The notes: a model not told the origin generated them from the sequence alone. Positions 24,375 through 33,755 are shown, numbered from the stretch's first letter. The stretch: 64,000 nt of DNA from JALQXV01 sp051005235 (GCA_051005235.1 JBPCJO010000045.1:1-64000), one strand, 5' to 3'. Numbers and translations are program-made.

Positions 24375-24496
24375 CGTAGATACGTTTAAGTAGCTATAAA
24401 ATTGACACTAATATGTACATATCCGTGTCAAAACCATAGTGTGTGAAATGACGCGTACTTATTTCAATTAGAAGTGTAAAATTACGCTAAACAGCT

Positions 24497-24502
24497 TATA
24501 AT
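24497..24502 (+). promoter_or_regulatory. -10 box of murJ (leaderless type)
   Basis: TATAAT ends 9 nt before the GTG start at 24512. An ATG at 24533 in the same frame has no better ribosome site. Confidence 0.45.
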
Positions 24503-24511
24503 GAGGCACTA

Positions 24512-26110
24512 GTGAATCGTCGAACTCGCCTCATGACGCGTGCCAATAAACGCATTAGCCTCGGTAATGCCGCCGCGTTATTAGTATTTGCTTCGATGTT
24601 TGGCCTGATACTCGGTTTTTTGCGAACCAAGCTGGTAAACGCTAACTTTAGTGCGCTTGGCCCGGAGAGTACCGACGCCTATTTTGCTGCTTTCAAAATT
24701 CCTGACTTGTTCTTTTTTACGGTTGCCGCTGGTGCTCTGGGCGTTGCCTTTATGCCGTTTTTGGCCGATAAGTTAGCCAAGAACGACCGAAAAGCCATCT
24801 GGGAACTCAGCAATAGTTTGCTCAACCTGCTGGCTATTATCATGTTCTTTGTGGGGATAATCATCTTTGTGTTTGCTGAGCCGTTGATCCGGCATGTAGT
24901 GGCACCAACTATGAGTGAGGAACAAGTACATAATGCAGTGACCATCATGCGCTACATTGCGTTTAACCCATTCTTATTTACTATTTCTGGTATTTTAACC
25001 AGTGTTCAGCAAACGTTTGGTAGATTCTTCTTTTTCGCCATTGCGCCGCTTTTTTATAACGGCTGTATTATTGTAAGTATTTACGTCTTTCAAGACAGCC
25101 TGGGCTTGATTGGTCTTGGCGTTGGTGCTTTAATCGGTGCGATTTTGCAACTACTTGTTTCACTATTTGGTTTTATCGGCCTAAAGTATCGCTATAAAAC
25201 AGAGATTAAGTGGGCAAACCCCGATTTTCGTTTAATCTTAAAACAACTGCCGTCTCGTTCACTAGACCAAGGCATTGATTCGTTAAACAGTATCGTCGAA
25301 ACTAACTTGGCCCGGCGGCTTGGCGAAGGAAAACTTAGCTACTACGAGAATGCCTTTATTTTGCATACCGCACCGACGTTATTAATTGGGACAACCATTT
25401 CAACCGCGGCCTTTCCGCGACTAACTGATCGTTTATCACAAAATCGACCAGACTTGTTTCGTAGAGATTTCTTGCAGATTTTACGGGTAATCGTTTGGCT
25501 GACGTTGCCAGTCGCCGTTATCGCGTACTTTACCAGGGGCTATCTGGCCCGTTTAATTTTTACCAACGACGCGCCGCAAATTGCTTTAATCCTAGGCTTC
25601 TTTACGGGAGCTATTTTGTTCCGTACGATTTATGCGCTGGTATCGCGCTGGTTCTACGCTCAAAAAGACTCACGCACGCCTTTGTATGTTTCGTTATTTG
25701 CGATCGCCTTAAACATTGTACTGGCATATGTGTTGTCGCGGCCCGACGCCTACGATGTTGCTGGCCTGGCTATGGCGCAGTCAATCGTGGCGGCCGCCGA
25801 AGTATTTATCTTGTTCCTTATCATGATGATGCGCGACCATAAGCTACTCAACAAAGAATTTTGGAGCGCGATGTACCGCATTTTATCTGTTACTGGCTTT
25901 TCGGTGATCGCGGCCTTTATTATGCTTTCACTCCTGCCGCTCAATACCAATGACCGTGGTTTTGTAACGTTGGGCGCAAAACTCGGGGCGATTTCAACTG
26001 TTACATTATTGGTGCACTTTGGCATGTCGACGCTATTCGGGCTGGAAGAAGTTCGGCCAGTTATACGCAAAGTTCGCAAAATGATTATGGCGCCGATTAA
26101 AATTCAGTAA
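24512..26110 (+). CDS. murJ: Lipid II flippase MurJ (MviN)
   Basis: 532 residues, about 14 membrane helices. Family motifs include GFLRTKLVNANFSALGPEST with DAYFAAFKIPDLFFFTVAAG near the N-terminus, then NPFLFTISGILTSVQQTFGR and the central SLDQGIDSLNSIVETNLARR. MurJ flips lipid-linked peptidoglycan precursor across the membrane, so the cell builds a wall. The start is GTG at 24512, or the ATG seven codons later. Confidence 0.95.
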   Translation: MNRRTRLMTRANKRISLGNAAALLVFASMFGLILGFLRTKLVNANFSALGPESTDAYFAAFKIPDLFFFTVAAGALGVAFMPFLADKLAKNDRKAIWELSNSLLNLLAIIMFFVGIIIFVFAEPLIRHVVAPTMSEEQVHNAVTIMRYIAFNPFLFTISGILTSVQQTFGRFFFFAIAPLFYNGCIIVSIYVFQDSLGLIGLGVGALIGAILQLLVSLFGFIGLKYRYKTEIKWANPDFRLILKQLPSRSLDQGIDSLNSIVETNLARRLGEGKLSYYENAFILHTAPTLLIGTTISTAAFPRLTDRLSQNRPDLFRRDFLQILRVIVWLTLPVAVIAYFTRGYLARLIFTNDAPQIALILGFFTGAILFRTIYALVSRWFYAQKDSRTPLYVSLFAIALNIVLAYVLSRPDAYDVAGLAMAQSIVAAAEVFILFLIMMMRDHKLLNKEFWSAMYRILSVTGFSVIAAFIMLSLLPLNTNDRGFVTLGAKLGAISTVTLLVHFGMSTLFGLEEVRPVIRKVRKMIMAPIKIQ

Positions 26111-26121
26111 GCTCTATCTGT

Positions 26122-26127
26122 TATAAT
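26122..26127 (+). promoter_or_regulatory. -10 box of lepA (leaderless type)
   Basis: TATAAT ends 8 nt before the lepA ATG at 26136; no Shine-Dalgarno is present. Confidence 0.55.
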
Positions 26128-26135
26128 GGCTTGAA

Positions 26136-27917
26136 ATGGATCAGTCACATATTCGGAACTTTTGTATTATCGCGCATATTGACCACGGCAAAAGCACCTT
26201 GGCCGATAGGCTATTGGAGGTGACCGGTACCGTCTTAAAACGTGACATGAAGGCTCAACTACTCGACAAAATGGATCTGGAGCGTGAAAAGGGCATCACG
26301 ATCAAGCTAGCCCCGGTACGCATGAACCACGCAGGTTACCAGTTAAACTTGATTGATACCCCAGGGCACGTCGATTTCTCGTATGAGGTGTCACGAAGCC
26401 TAGAGGCCTGCGAGGGCGCTATATTAGTGGTAGACGCCAGTCAGGGTATCCAAGCCCAGACATTGGCCAATGTGTACCTTGCACTGGGTGCCGACCTGAC
26501 GATTATCCCGGTTTTAAATAAAATTGACCTGCTCGCCGCCGATGTTCCTAAAGTCACCAAAGAAGTCGTTAACTTACTGGGTTGCAAGCCCGACGACATT
26601 TTACAGATAAGTGCTAAAACGGGCGTCGGCGTCGATACTGTCCTTGACGCAGTCATTGAGCGCATTAAACCGCCCCAAACCAATACCGGCACGACAACGC
26701 GGGCGCTCATCTTCGACAGTTATTACGACGACTACCGCGGCGTCGTGCTCTACGTTCGGGTGGTCGATGGCGTCATCAAAAAGACCGACATCATTAAAAT
26801 GCTGGCTACTAGCGCCGAAGGCATTGCGCTCGAAGTTGGTTCACTGGCACCGGCGATGGATCCGCAGACCCATCTTAACACCGGAGAAATTGGCTACATT
26901 GTGACCAACTTACGTAGCACCCGCGAGGCCAAAGTCGGCGACACCGTTACATTAGCTAGCGCACCCGCGATACAAGCATTGCCTGGCTACAAAGATGTAA
27001 AGCCGTTTGTGTATGCTGGTTTTTTCCCCGCTAGTAACGAGCAATACCAAGACTTAAAAGATGCCATCGAAAAGCTAACCCTCAGCGATTCGGCCTTGCA
27101 ATACGAGCTCGAAAACTCGCCAGTACTGGGTTTTGGCGTACGGATCGGCTTTTTGGGCTTACTCCATATGGATATTGTGCGCGCCCGGCTGGAGCGGGAA
27201 TACAACCTCGACCTGATTGTTACCAACCCCAGCACCGACTATAAAGTCCGGTTATTAAACGGCGATGAAATCGACATAAAAAGCGCGGCCGACTTGCCCG
27301 ATCCTGCCAAGATCCTTGAGATCGCCGAGCCGTGGATAAAAGGCGAGATTGTGGTGCCCAAAACGTACGTCGGTGCCGTCATCCAGCTCGTCTCTGGCAA
27401 ACGCGGCGTCCACAAAAACGTCAGTTACGTTGACGACCAGCTAGCTTTAGTAGCCTTTGATGCGCCGCTGGCTAATTTACTGACCGACTTCTACGATCAA
27501 CTCAAAAGTGTAACCAGCGGCTACGGCAGCTTTAACTACGAGTTATCCGATTACCGTGTCGAAGATCTTGTCCGGGTAGATTTTTACGTTGCCGCCGAAA
27601 TTGTAAACGCGCTGTCGATTATGGTTCATAAAACCGAGGCAGAAGCGGTTGGTCGGGACGTTGTAACTAAGCTCAAAGAAGTTATTCCACGCCATAACTT
27701 CCAGATACCATTGCAGGCAGCTATTGGTGGCCGCTTTATCGCCCGTGCCGACGTAACGGCTTACCGCAAAGACGTAACCGCCAAATTATATGGCGGCGAT
27801 GTCAGCCGACGTAAAAAACTGCTCGAAAAACAAAAGAAAGGTAAGGCCCGTGCCAAACGATTCGGCAATGTTGATATTCCGGCCGAAGCGTTTACGGTGC
27901 TACTTAAACGGGACTAG
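26136..27917 (+). CDS. lepA: Elongation factor 4 (LepA)
   Basis: 593 residues. G1 is AHIDHGKSTLADRL, G2 lies in EREKGITIK, G3 is DTPGHVDF and G4 NKIDL. Domain II, the EF-G-like domains III and V (LGFLGLLHMDIVRARLEREY) and the LepA-specific C-terminus (AAIGGRFIARADVTAYRKDV, ending KKGKARAKRFG) are all present. This GTPase back-translocates stalled ribosomes or helps assembly. A kinase gene follows after 2 bp. Confidence 0.96.
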   Translation: MDQSHIRNFCIIAHIDHGKSTLADRLLEVTGTVLKRDMKAQLLDKMDLEREKGITIKLAPVRMNHAGYQLNLIDTPGHVDFSYEVSRSLEACEGAILVVDASQGIQAQTLANVYLALGADLTIIPVLNKIDLLAADVPKVTKEVVNLLGCKPDDILQISAKTGVGVDTVLDAVIERIKPPQTNTGTTTRALIFDSYYDDYRGVVLYVRVVDGVIKKTDIIKMLATSAEGIALEVGSLAPAMDPQTHLNTGEIGYIVTNLRSTREAKVGDTVTLASAPAIQALPGYKDVKPFVYAGFFPASNEQYQDLKDAIEKLTLSDSALQYELENSPVLGFGVRIGFLGLLHMDIVRARLEREYNLDLIVTNPSTDYKVRLLNGDEIDIKSAADLPDPAKILEIAEPWIKGEIVVPKTYVGAVIQLVSGKRGVHKNVSYVDDQLALVAFDAPLANLLTDFYDQLKSVTSGYGSFNYELSDYRVEDLVRVDFYVAAEIVNALSIMVHKTEAEAVGRDVVTKLKEVIPRHNFQIPLQAAIGGRFIARADVTAYRKDVTAKLYGGDVSRRKKLLEKQKKGKARAKRFGNVDIPAEAFTVLLKRD

Positions 27918-27919
27918 TT

Positions 27920-28642
27920 ATGAGTCGATTGTTAAACTCCCAAGAAGCCCTCGAATTTAAGAATTTAATAGATGACTATTCCTTGCATGAAGACGGCTTA
28001 AAACAATTTCAGGACAGCAATTTCGGTATTATCGCTGGTCCGGCCGGTGCCGGTAAAGACACGTTACGTAACAGTCTAACCGAACATTATCCCGAACTCT
28101 ATGTGCCACTTTTATCTACCACAACACGGCCACCACGCACCGGTGAACATAATGGTGAAACATACTATTTTCGCGAAATCGAAGAAGTACGGAGTGGCCT
28201 GGAGCAACGGGAATTCTTTCAGGCAGAACTGGTTCATAACCAACAAGTGTCGGGCTTACATTTAGATGAAATCCGTACGTTAGCATTTGGCCAAACGGGG
28301 CTTAGTATTTTAGTTATTGAAGCTGAACGAAAGATTAGAGTTATAAAGCCCAGCGTCAAAACAGTATTTTTGATACCGCCGGACGTTGCAACACTGACTG
28401 CCCGCATGCAATCAGAACGGATGTTAGACGATGCCGAAATAAATCGTCGGCTAGATGCGGCGCGGACCGAAATCGGCTACGCACTAGAGACTCAGGACTA
28501 CTATTGCCTGGTAAGCGATACTATTGAAAATGTACTGAGTGCAGCCCATGGGTTCTTTCAAAATAGTGAGCGCAGTGAGGCGCTAAACGCTACTGCCCGC
28601 GCCGTAATGCGCCAAATACTGGATACATTAAACGATTGGTAA
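27920..28642 (+). CDS. Guanylate kinase-like P-loop protein, copy 1
   Basis: 240 residues. A helical N-terminus of about 35 residues precedes the P-loop AGPAGAGKDTLRNSL. STTTRPPRTGEHNGETYYF is the GMP-binding region of guanylate kinases, here complete. The C-terminal extension (about 205-240) is helical and shared with the paralogue at 28763. Guanylate kinase makes GDP from GMP, but the late segments are divergent, so a different nucleotide or protein target is possible. It begins 2 bp after lepA. Confidence 0.7.
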   Translation: MSRLLNSQEALEFKNLIDDYSLHEDGLKQFQDSNFGIIAGPAGAGKDTLRNSLTEHYPELYVPLLSTTTRPPRTGEHNGETYYFREIEEVRSGLEQREFFQAELVHNQQVSGLHLDEIRTLAFGQTGLSILVIEAERKIRVIKPSVKTVFLIPPDVATLTARMQSERMLDDAEINRRLDAARTEIGYALETQDYYCLVSDTIENVLSAAHGFFQNSERSEALNATARAVMRQILDTLNDW

Positions 28643-28654
28643 TAGGATAGGTGT

Positions 28655-28756
28655 ATGGCTGAAGATAAAAATCGGGTTTCGTTTAACAAAGCTGAGATTA
28701 AATTTATTAAAAAACTAGACGAAAAACGCGGAACAATCTACCAGAAGTTGAATTAA
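28655..28756 (+). CDS. Possible 33-residue peptide between the two kinase genes
   Basis: ATG at 28655 to TAA at 28756: MAEDKNRVSFNKAEIKFIKK then a charged tail. GGATAGG upstream is a fair ribosome site. It fills the only gap in this operon. No family is recognised; it is too short to judge by composition. Confidence 0.4.
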   Translation: MAEDKNRVSFNKAEIKFIKKLDEKRGTIYQKLN

Positions 28757-28762
28757 TTTTTT

Positions 28763-29473
28763 ATGGAACATGGCTTAATACAGAAATTAACTAATTACCG
28801 GGTTCCAGTGCACGCTGTTGCCCTGATTCGGGCCACGCGGGTGGTATTTATCGTCGGCGTAACCGCAGCCGGTAAAGACACCATACTGACACACTTAATT
28901 GCTATGCCCGACTATCATCACATCGTCTCTCATACTACTCGCCCACCACGCGCCAACCACGGCATTACGGAGCAAAATGGGGTAGATTATCATTTTGTAG
29001 ATTTAACCACCGCCGAAACGATGCTCGACGACGGTGGTTACATCGAAGCTAAAAAAGTGCACGGTAACATTTATGGCACGAGTGTCGCTGAGATCCAGAT
29101 GGCCCATGACGAAGGCAAAATTGCTATCACCGATATCGAAGTGCGGGGCATTGCCGAGTACCGCGCCGTTGCCGATAATGTCATTCCAATCTTCTTGTTG
29201 CCACCAAACTTTGCTACTTGGCAAACCCGCTTGCAAAAGCGCTCCGGCGGTTCACTCGACCCAGCCGAACTGCGCGTCCGGCTCGAGACCGCTAAAGACG
29301 AGCTACAGGAAGTATTGGATAAAGATTACTTCGAGTTCGTCATAAACGATGATCTAGAAACGACAATCCGAGTGGTAGACAAAATTGCTCACGGTAACTT
29401 CTCTAGGCAAAAGAACGAACAGGCAAAAACGGTCGCCCGGCAACTACTCGCCGAATTACACAAAGCACTGTAA
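28763..29473 (+). CDS. Guanylate kinase-like P-loop protein, copy 2
   Basis: 236 residues, paralogous to the gene at 27920. The P-loop is VGVTAAGKDTILTHL, and SHTTRPPRANHGITEQNGVDYHF is the GMP-binding region with an insertion. VHGNIYGTSVAEI matches the Gly-x-x-Tyr-Gly-T site of guanylate kinases better than copy 1 does. LPPNFATWQTRLQKR covers the lid. It may be the working guanylate kinase; which of the two is catalytic cannot be settled by eye. Confidence 0.75.
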   Translation: MEHGLIQKLTNYRVPVHAVALIRATRVVFIVGVTAAGKDTILTHLIAMPDYHHIVSHTTRPPRANHGITEQNGVDYHFVDLTTAETMLDDGGYIEAKKVHGNIYGTSVAEIQMAHDEGKIAITDIEVRGIAEYRAVADNVIPIFLLPPNFATWQTRLQKRSGGSLDPAELRVRLETAKDELQEVLDKDYFEFVINDDLETTIRVVDKIAHGNFSRQKNEQAKTVARQLLAELHKAL

Positions 29474-29522
29474 GCGTTAGCAATTTTCGCATCGGCTTAA
29501 TTATGGTAGGGTGATAGTAATT

Positions 29523-29879
29523 ATGACCAATCTTATCAAAACGGGTCTCTATACTTCAATCTCTTGGTACAGCCACCGGTTACCGCTTAACCACGAAACT
29601 ATAACTCCTGCAGACCGTAATATTAAAGTCGCGTCTATTTCGTCTGACCACTTGATCACGAAGCGTGGCCAGGGAACCGACAATAAGATATGGGAAACGA
29701 AAATTGAACTCAAGGGCCATTATTCGGTTGAGCCGGGTGACTGCTTTATCGATTACACCCATACTCTAGGAGACACCGAGACGCTGGCCTTCGGTGGCAT
29801 GGCGAGTGACCTTGCCCTGTCGGAGCTGGGACGGGTTGCCTTTACCTTAATGTTAAACGCCAAAGCGCTCAAGTCATAG
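29523..29879 (+). CDS. Small soluble protein of unknown function
   Basis: 118 residues from the ATG at 29523; a GTG four codons earlier is possible. It appears beta-rich (WETKIELKGHYSVEPGDCFIDY), with no membrane helix and no recognised family. It ends 7 bp before the CIRCE operator of hrcA. Confidence 0.5.
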   Translation: MTNLIKTGLYTSISWYSHRLPLNHETITPADRNIKVASISSDHLITKRGQGTDNKIWETKIELKGHYSVEPGDCFIDYTHTLGDTETLAFGGMASDLALSELGRVAFTLMLNAKALKS

Positions 29880-29886
29880 TCATTCA

Positions 29887-29913
29887 TTAGCACTCTTGAC
29901 TAGTGAGTGCTAA
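29887..29913. promoter_or_regulatory. CIRCE operator of hrcA-grpE
   Basis: TTAGCACTC-N9-GAGTGCTAA is a perfect CIRCE inverted repeat. Its spacer holds the -35 TTGACT (29896-29901), and TACAAT (29920-29925) is the -10. HrcA binding would cover the promoter directly. Confidence 0.93.
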
Positions 29914-29935
29914 AAGAGGTACAATGCAAGCTATT

Positions 29936-30646
29936 ATGACTGATAGACAAGCACAAATACTGCGGGCCGTGGTTGAGCAATACGCCGAAGTTGCCAGCCC
30001 TGTCGGTAGTAGTTTATTAGCTAAGGTATTTGGCGTCAGTAGCGCCACTATTCGCGCCGAGATGGCCGAACTCGAAAAAATGGGCTTTATTGGCCAACCG
30101 CACACCAGTGCCGGCCGTATCCCCACCGACAAAGGCTATCGTTTTTACGTTAATGCAGTCAGCGAAATGCCCGAAACTGTCCTTGAGCGCCGTGCAGAGC
30201 GCGCCCTGACCGCTAGGGTCGAAGGCGGTGGTTTGCCCGAACGCACCATCCGCAACACTGTAGATACCTTGGTAGAGCTCACACACAATCTTGGTCTGGC
30301 TACACTCGGAAATCAGCTGTATATGTCTGGCCTCAGTAACCTCTTTGGACAACCCGAATTTTCTGGCGGAGTTCAAGCCCAAGAAGTCGCCCGCCTGCTT
30401 GATAACCTCGAGCCGTGGCTGCACGAAGCCGCCCCAAATAAGCCGTTAAGCGTTTACATCGGTGCCGAAAATCCAATCGGCCGCAACAGTGGTTGCAGTT
30501 TAATAATCAGCCGTTTCCGTAGCCCTTACAGCGACCACAGTTATATCGGCATACTCGGCCCGACACGCCAAAGTTACCGTGGTACCATGGGCCTTGTCCA
30601 GCGTGCCGGTCAAGCCCTAGAGGAGGTAATGTATGTCCAGCAATAG
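29936..30646 (+). CDS. hrcA: Heat-shock repressor HrcA (short form)
   Basis: 236 residues from the ATG at 29936, which lies 10 nt after the -10 box; an earlier in-frame ATG overlaps the promoter. The winged helix is at the N-terminus (QAQILRAVVEQYAEVASPVG, VSSATIRAEMAELEKMGFI) and TSAGRIPTDKGYRFYV is the family signature. HrcA binds CIRCE and needs chaperonin or chaperone help to fold. It is about 100 residues shorter than the common form, having lost much of the middle domain, but the C-terminal SYIGILGPTRQSY is kept. It overlaps grpE by 14 nt. Confidence 0.93.
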   Translation: MTDRQAQILRAVVEQYAEVASPVGSSLLAKVFGVSSATIRAEMAELEKMGFIGQPHTSAGRIPTDKGYRFYVNAVSEMPETVLERRAERALTARVEGGGLPERTIRNTVDTLVELTHNLGLATLGNQLYMSGLSNLFGQPEFSGGVQAQEVARLLDNLEPWLHEAAPNKPLSVYIGAENPIGRNSGCSLIISRFRSPYSDHSYIGILGPTRQSYRGTMGLVQRAGQALEEVMYVQQ

Positions 30647-31205
30647 TAGTAAATCGGACCATAATGACGGTTCATTAAAAAATAATGAAGCCCCGTCAAC
30701 ACCCGATAAACACACCACAAAACAAAGCGTCACCGGCCGTATCAAAAACGTTATTGACGAACGCAAAAAACTCGAGTCAAAAGTATCTGATTTAACCGAT
30801 GCCTTGCAGCGTGAACGGGCTGACATTACCAACATTCGCCGCCGCCATGAGGGCCAAATGACTAGTCTACGAGATGTCGTAAAAGCTGGCGTCATACGCG
30901 ACCTGTTACCAGCAATCGATAACCTGGAGCGCGGTCTCAAACACGTGCCAAAAGACATAGCCGACCATGATTATGTTAAAGGCATCCAAGGTATCGTTAA
31001 ACAGTTCGAAAAAACCCTTAAAGATATTGGCGTTGAACGAGTAAAAACCGTCGGCAAAGAATTTGACCCTAAATACCACGAAGCTATTAGCATGGAAGAC
31101 GGCGATGGCAGCCGCGAAGTAGTCTGCGAAGAACTGCAGTCTGGTTACACACTGGGCGATGAAGTAATTCGCCACGCCATGGTTAAAGTTAAGACCGAAA
31201 AATAA
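30633..31205 (+). CDS. grpE: Nucleotide exchange factor GrpE
   Basis: 190 residues. An acidic, disordered N-terminus (about 1-35) leads to a coiled coil (about 38-85) and the GrpE core: DLLPAIDNLERGLKHV, then KTVGKEFDPKYHEAI and GYTLGDEVIRHAMVKV. GrpE releases ADP from DnaK. AGGAGG lies 6 nt upstream of the ATG inside hrcA, so the pair is translationally linked. A long hairpin follows. Confidence 0.95.
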   Translation: MSSNSSKSDHNDGSLKNNEAPSTPDKHTTKQSVTGRIKNVIDERKKLESKVSDLTDALQRERADITNIRRRHEGQMTSLRDVVKAGVIRDLLPAIDNLERGLKHVPKDIADHDYVKGIQGIVKQFEKTLKDIGVERVKTVGKEFDPKYHEAISMEDGDGSREVVCEELQSGYTLGDEVIRHAMVKVKTEK

Positions 31206-31247
31206 TATGAGGCTGCAGAGCTCCTTAACTTAATATAAGTGGGGTTG

Positions 31248-31298
31248 AGTACTATACCTGCGTTTCATTAAAATTTAATGAATGCAAGGTATAGTACT
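31248..31298 (+). terminator. Long imperfect hairpin after grpE
   Basis: AGTACTATACC (31248-31258) pairs with GGTATAGTACT (31288-31298); the stem continues with TGC/GCA and an AT-rich inner arm, with one bulged A. A T-rich stretch follows. It separates hrcA-grpE from the next CIRCE promoter. Confidence 0.7.
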
Positions 31299-31323
31299 GA
31301 TTTTACTTGCTGTAGTGTAAAAT

Positions 31324-31350
31324 TTAGCACTCTTGACATACGAGTGCCAA
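31324..31350. promoter_or_regulatory. CIRCE operator and promoter of the dnaK operon
   Basis: TTAGCACTC-N9-GAGTGCCAA has one mismatch from the ideal repeat. The spacer begins with the -35 TTGACA (31333-31338); the -10 is TATACT (31357-31362) after 18 bp. Design is the same as at hrcA. Confidence 0.93.
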
Positions 31351-31407
31351 CTACCTTATACTGGCAGTACAAAGTAACGACTGCTAATTGATAGAAAGGG
31401 CATTACC

Positions 31408-31665
31408 ATGGCAAAACAAGTTAAAATTGAGACTAAAAAGAAGTCTAGCGATCCGGTAGCGGATAAAACCGCGAACCAAGCACTTTTGGCGTCTCGTTCA
31501 CCTAAAACTAATCTGGTTTTCGCTGTAATCCTTGGTTTAATCTACCTAACGATTTTTAACCAGAGCGGCCAACAGGCCCTATTGTACGCAATTGGTGCCT
31601 TTCTATTTTTTAACACTGTCGATTACTTCATTTTGTATTATCGAATCAACAAGAGGAGCAATTAA
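31408..31665 (+). CDS. Small membrane protein in the HrcA-regulated dnaK operon
   Basis: 85 residues. A Lys-rich soluble head (about 1-33) is followed by two membrane helices (about 36-54 and 58-77: FAVILGLIYLTIF; LLYAIGAFLFFNTVDYFIL) and a basic end. GAAAGGG precedes the ATG. It is the first gene after the CIRCE promoter and dnaK follows after 2 bp, so it is expressed as a heat-shock protein. I do not recognise the family. A membrane role linked to chaperone supply is inference. Confidence 0.7.
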   Translation: MAKQVKIETKKKSSDPVADKTANQALLASRSPKTNLVFAVILGLIYLTIFNQSGQQALLYAIGAFLFFNTVDYFILYYRINKRSN

Positions 31666-31667
31666 TT

Positions 31668-33608
31668 ATGGGAAAAATTATTGGAATTGACCTGGGGACC
31701 ACTAACTCGGCAATGGCCGTTATGCAAGGTGGCAAACCAGAGATTATCGCTAACTCAGAGGGCAACCGGACGACACCGAGCGTGGTTGCAATCAATAAAA
31801 ACGGCGAGCGTTTGGTTGGCCAGGTTGCTAACCGCCAGCGAGTTACCAATGCGACCAACACTATTTTTGGCGTTAAGCGCTTAATTGGCCGCAAAATTAC
31901 CGATAAAGAAGTTCAAAAAGATATCGAGTTAATGCCCTACAAGATTAAAAAGGCAAACTCACACGTTAAAGTTAGCATGGCCGACAAAGACTACAGTCCC
32001 GAAGAAGTCAGCGCTATGATTTTGAGCAAGCTTAAAGCTGACGCCGAAGCCTTTTTAGGTCAACCAGTCACCGAGGCGGTCATTACTGTTCCGGCTTACT
32101 TTGACGACTCGCAGCGCCAAGCTACCAAAGATGCCGGTAAAATCGCCGGCCTCGAAGTAAAGCGCATTATTAACGAACCGACTGCCGCGGCACTCGCCTA
32201 TGGCCTCGACAAAGGTAAAGAAGAGAAGATCGTTGTGTATGACCTTGGCGGCGGCACCTTCGACGTTTCGATCCTCCAGCTTGGCGATGGTGTCTTTGAA
32301 GTACTTTCGACCAATGGCGATACGCACCTTGGCGGCGAAGACTTTGACATGCGCATCGTCAACCACTTCGTTGACGCCTTTAAAAAAGAGTCAGGCATCG
32401 ACGTAAAGGGCGACAAAGCGGCTATGCAACGCCTTAAAGAAGAGGCCGAAAAAGCTAAGAAAGAACTTTCTACTACCGAAGCAGCCGACATTAATCTGCC
32501 ATTCTTAACGGCCGACGCCGACGGGCCAAAGCACTTTGAGTATAAGCTGACCCGCGCTGGCCTAATCGAACTAGTCCAAGACCTAATCGACGCGACCGCA
32601 AAACCATGCGAAAAAGCGCTTAAAGATGCCAAACTCAAGGCTTCTGACATCAACGAAATCGTCTTAGTCGGCGGCATGACCCGTATGCCCGCCGTTGTCG
32701 AAAAAGTGAAGTCTATTTTTGGCAAAGAACCAAAGCAAGGCGTAAACCCCGACGAAGTTGTTGCGATTGGCGCGGCAATTCAAGGCGGTGTGTTGCAGGG
32801 CGACGTTAAAGACGTGCTCTTGCTTGATGTAACACCTCTTAGCTTGGGTATTGAAACACTCGGTGGAGTCACGACTAAACTGATCGAACGCAACACGACG
32901 ATTCCAACCAGTAAGAGTGAGACATTCTCAACCGCGGCTGACAATCAATCGCAGGTAGAAATACATGTTTTGCAAGGCGAACGCGAAATGGTCAACGACA
33001 ACAAGTCACTTGGCCGCTTTGTGCTGGACGGTATTCCACCAGCCCCTCGCGGTATCCCGCAGGTTGAAGTTACCTTTAACCTCGACGCCAACGGCATCTT
33101 AAACGTCAGCGCCAAAGACAAAGGCAGCGGTAAAGAACAGAGCATTACGATTCAAAACAGTGGCAACCTTTCTAAGGATGAAGTTGAAAAGGCTGCCAAA
33201 GAAGCCGAGCTCCACGCCGAAGAAGACAAGTCAAAACGCGAGTCTGCCGAGTCGCGTAACCTCTTTGACAGTGCCATCTACCAGGCCGAAAAAATGCCAA
33301 CCGAGTACAAAGACAAGATTTCTGACGAAGATAAGGCAACCATCGAAGAAGCCGTCGCCGAAGCTAAAAAAGTTCAAGCCGACGAAAAGGCCGATAAGGA
33401 TGCCTATGAAGCTGCCATTAAAGACTTGAACGAAAAGATCTTGCCAATCGGTGCTAAGATGTACGAACAAGAAACCGCCGAAAAGGCCAAAGCCGACAGT
33501 GACTCTGAGGAGGCCGATGCTACTGACGCTCCTCAAGAAGATAGTCCAGTTGAAGGTGAAGTGGTTGACGATAAAAAGGCCGACGAAGAAACCAAAGGTA
33601 AGAAATAG
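31668..33608 (+). CDS. dnaK: Chaperone DnaK (Hsp70)
   Basis: 646 residues, full length. ATPase phosphate-binding motifs are IGIDLGTTNSAMAV, VYDLGGGTFDVSIL and IVLVGGMTRMPAV. The linker is DVLLLDVTPLSLGIETLGG. The substrate-binding beta domain and helical lid are present, with an acidic C-terminus. AAGAGGAGC precedes the ATG. It works with DnaJ (34516) and GrpE (30633). The operon is repressed at CIRCE 31324-31350. Confidence 0.97.
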   Translation: MGKIIGIDLGTTNSAMAVMQGGKPEIIANSEGNRTTPSVVAINKNGERLVGQVANRQRVTNATNTIFGVKRLIGRKITDKEVQKDIELMPYKIKKANSHVKVSMADKDYSPEEVSAMILSKLKADAEAFLGQPVTEAVITVPAYFDDSQRQATKDAGKIAGLEVKRIINEPTAAALAYGLDKGKEEKIVVYDLGGGTFDVSILQLGDGVFEVLSTNGDTHLGGEDFDMRIVNHFVDAFKKESGIDVKGDKAAMQRLKEEAEKAKKELSTTEAADINLPFLTADADGPKHFEYKLTRAGLIELVQDLIDATAKPCEKALKDAKLKASDINEIVLVGGMTRMPAVVEKVKSIFGKEPKQGVNPDEVVAIGAAIQGGVLQGDVKDVLLLDVTPLSLGIETLGGVTTKLIERNTTIPTSKSETFSTAADNQSQVEIHVLQGEREMVNDNKSLGRFVLDGIPPAPRGIPQVEVTFNLDANGILNVSAKDKGSGKEQSITIQNSGNLSKDEVEKAAKEAELHAEEDKSKRESAESRNLFDSAIYQAEKMPTEYKDKISDEDKATIEEAVAEAKKVQADEKADKDAYEAAIKDLNEKILPIGAKMYEQETAEKAKADSDSEEADATDAPQEDSPVEGEVVDDKKADEETKGKK

Positions 33609-33755
33609 TTTAGCCTTAACTCCGTAAAATAAGTGGCATACAACATGAATAAATTGGCAGAGGGCTTGTTAGGTGCTAGTATTTTTATACAGCACCCCGT
33701 GTTGGCGCAGGTCTCAGCGGGGCGTTTTATTTGGATAAAGTGGAGGTAAGAATTT

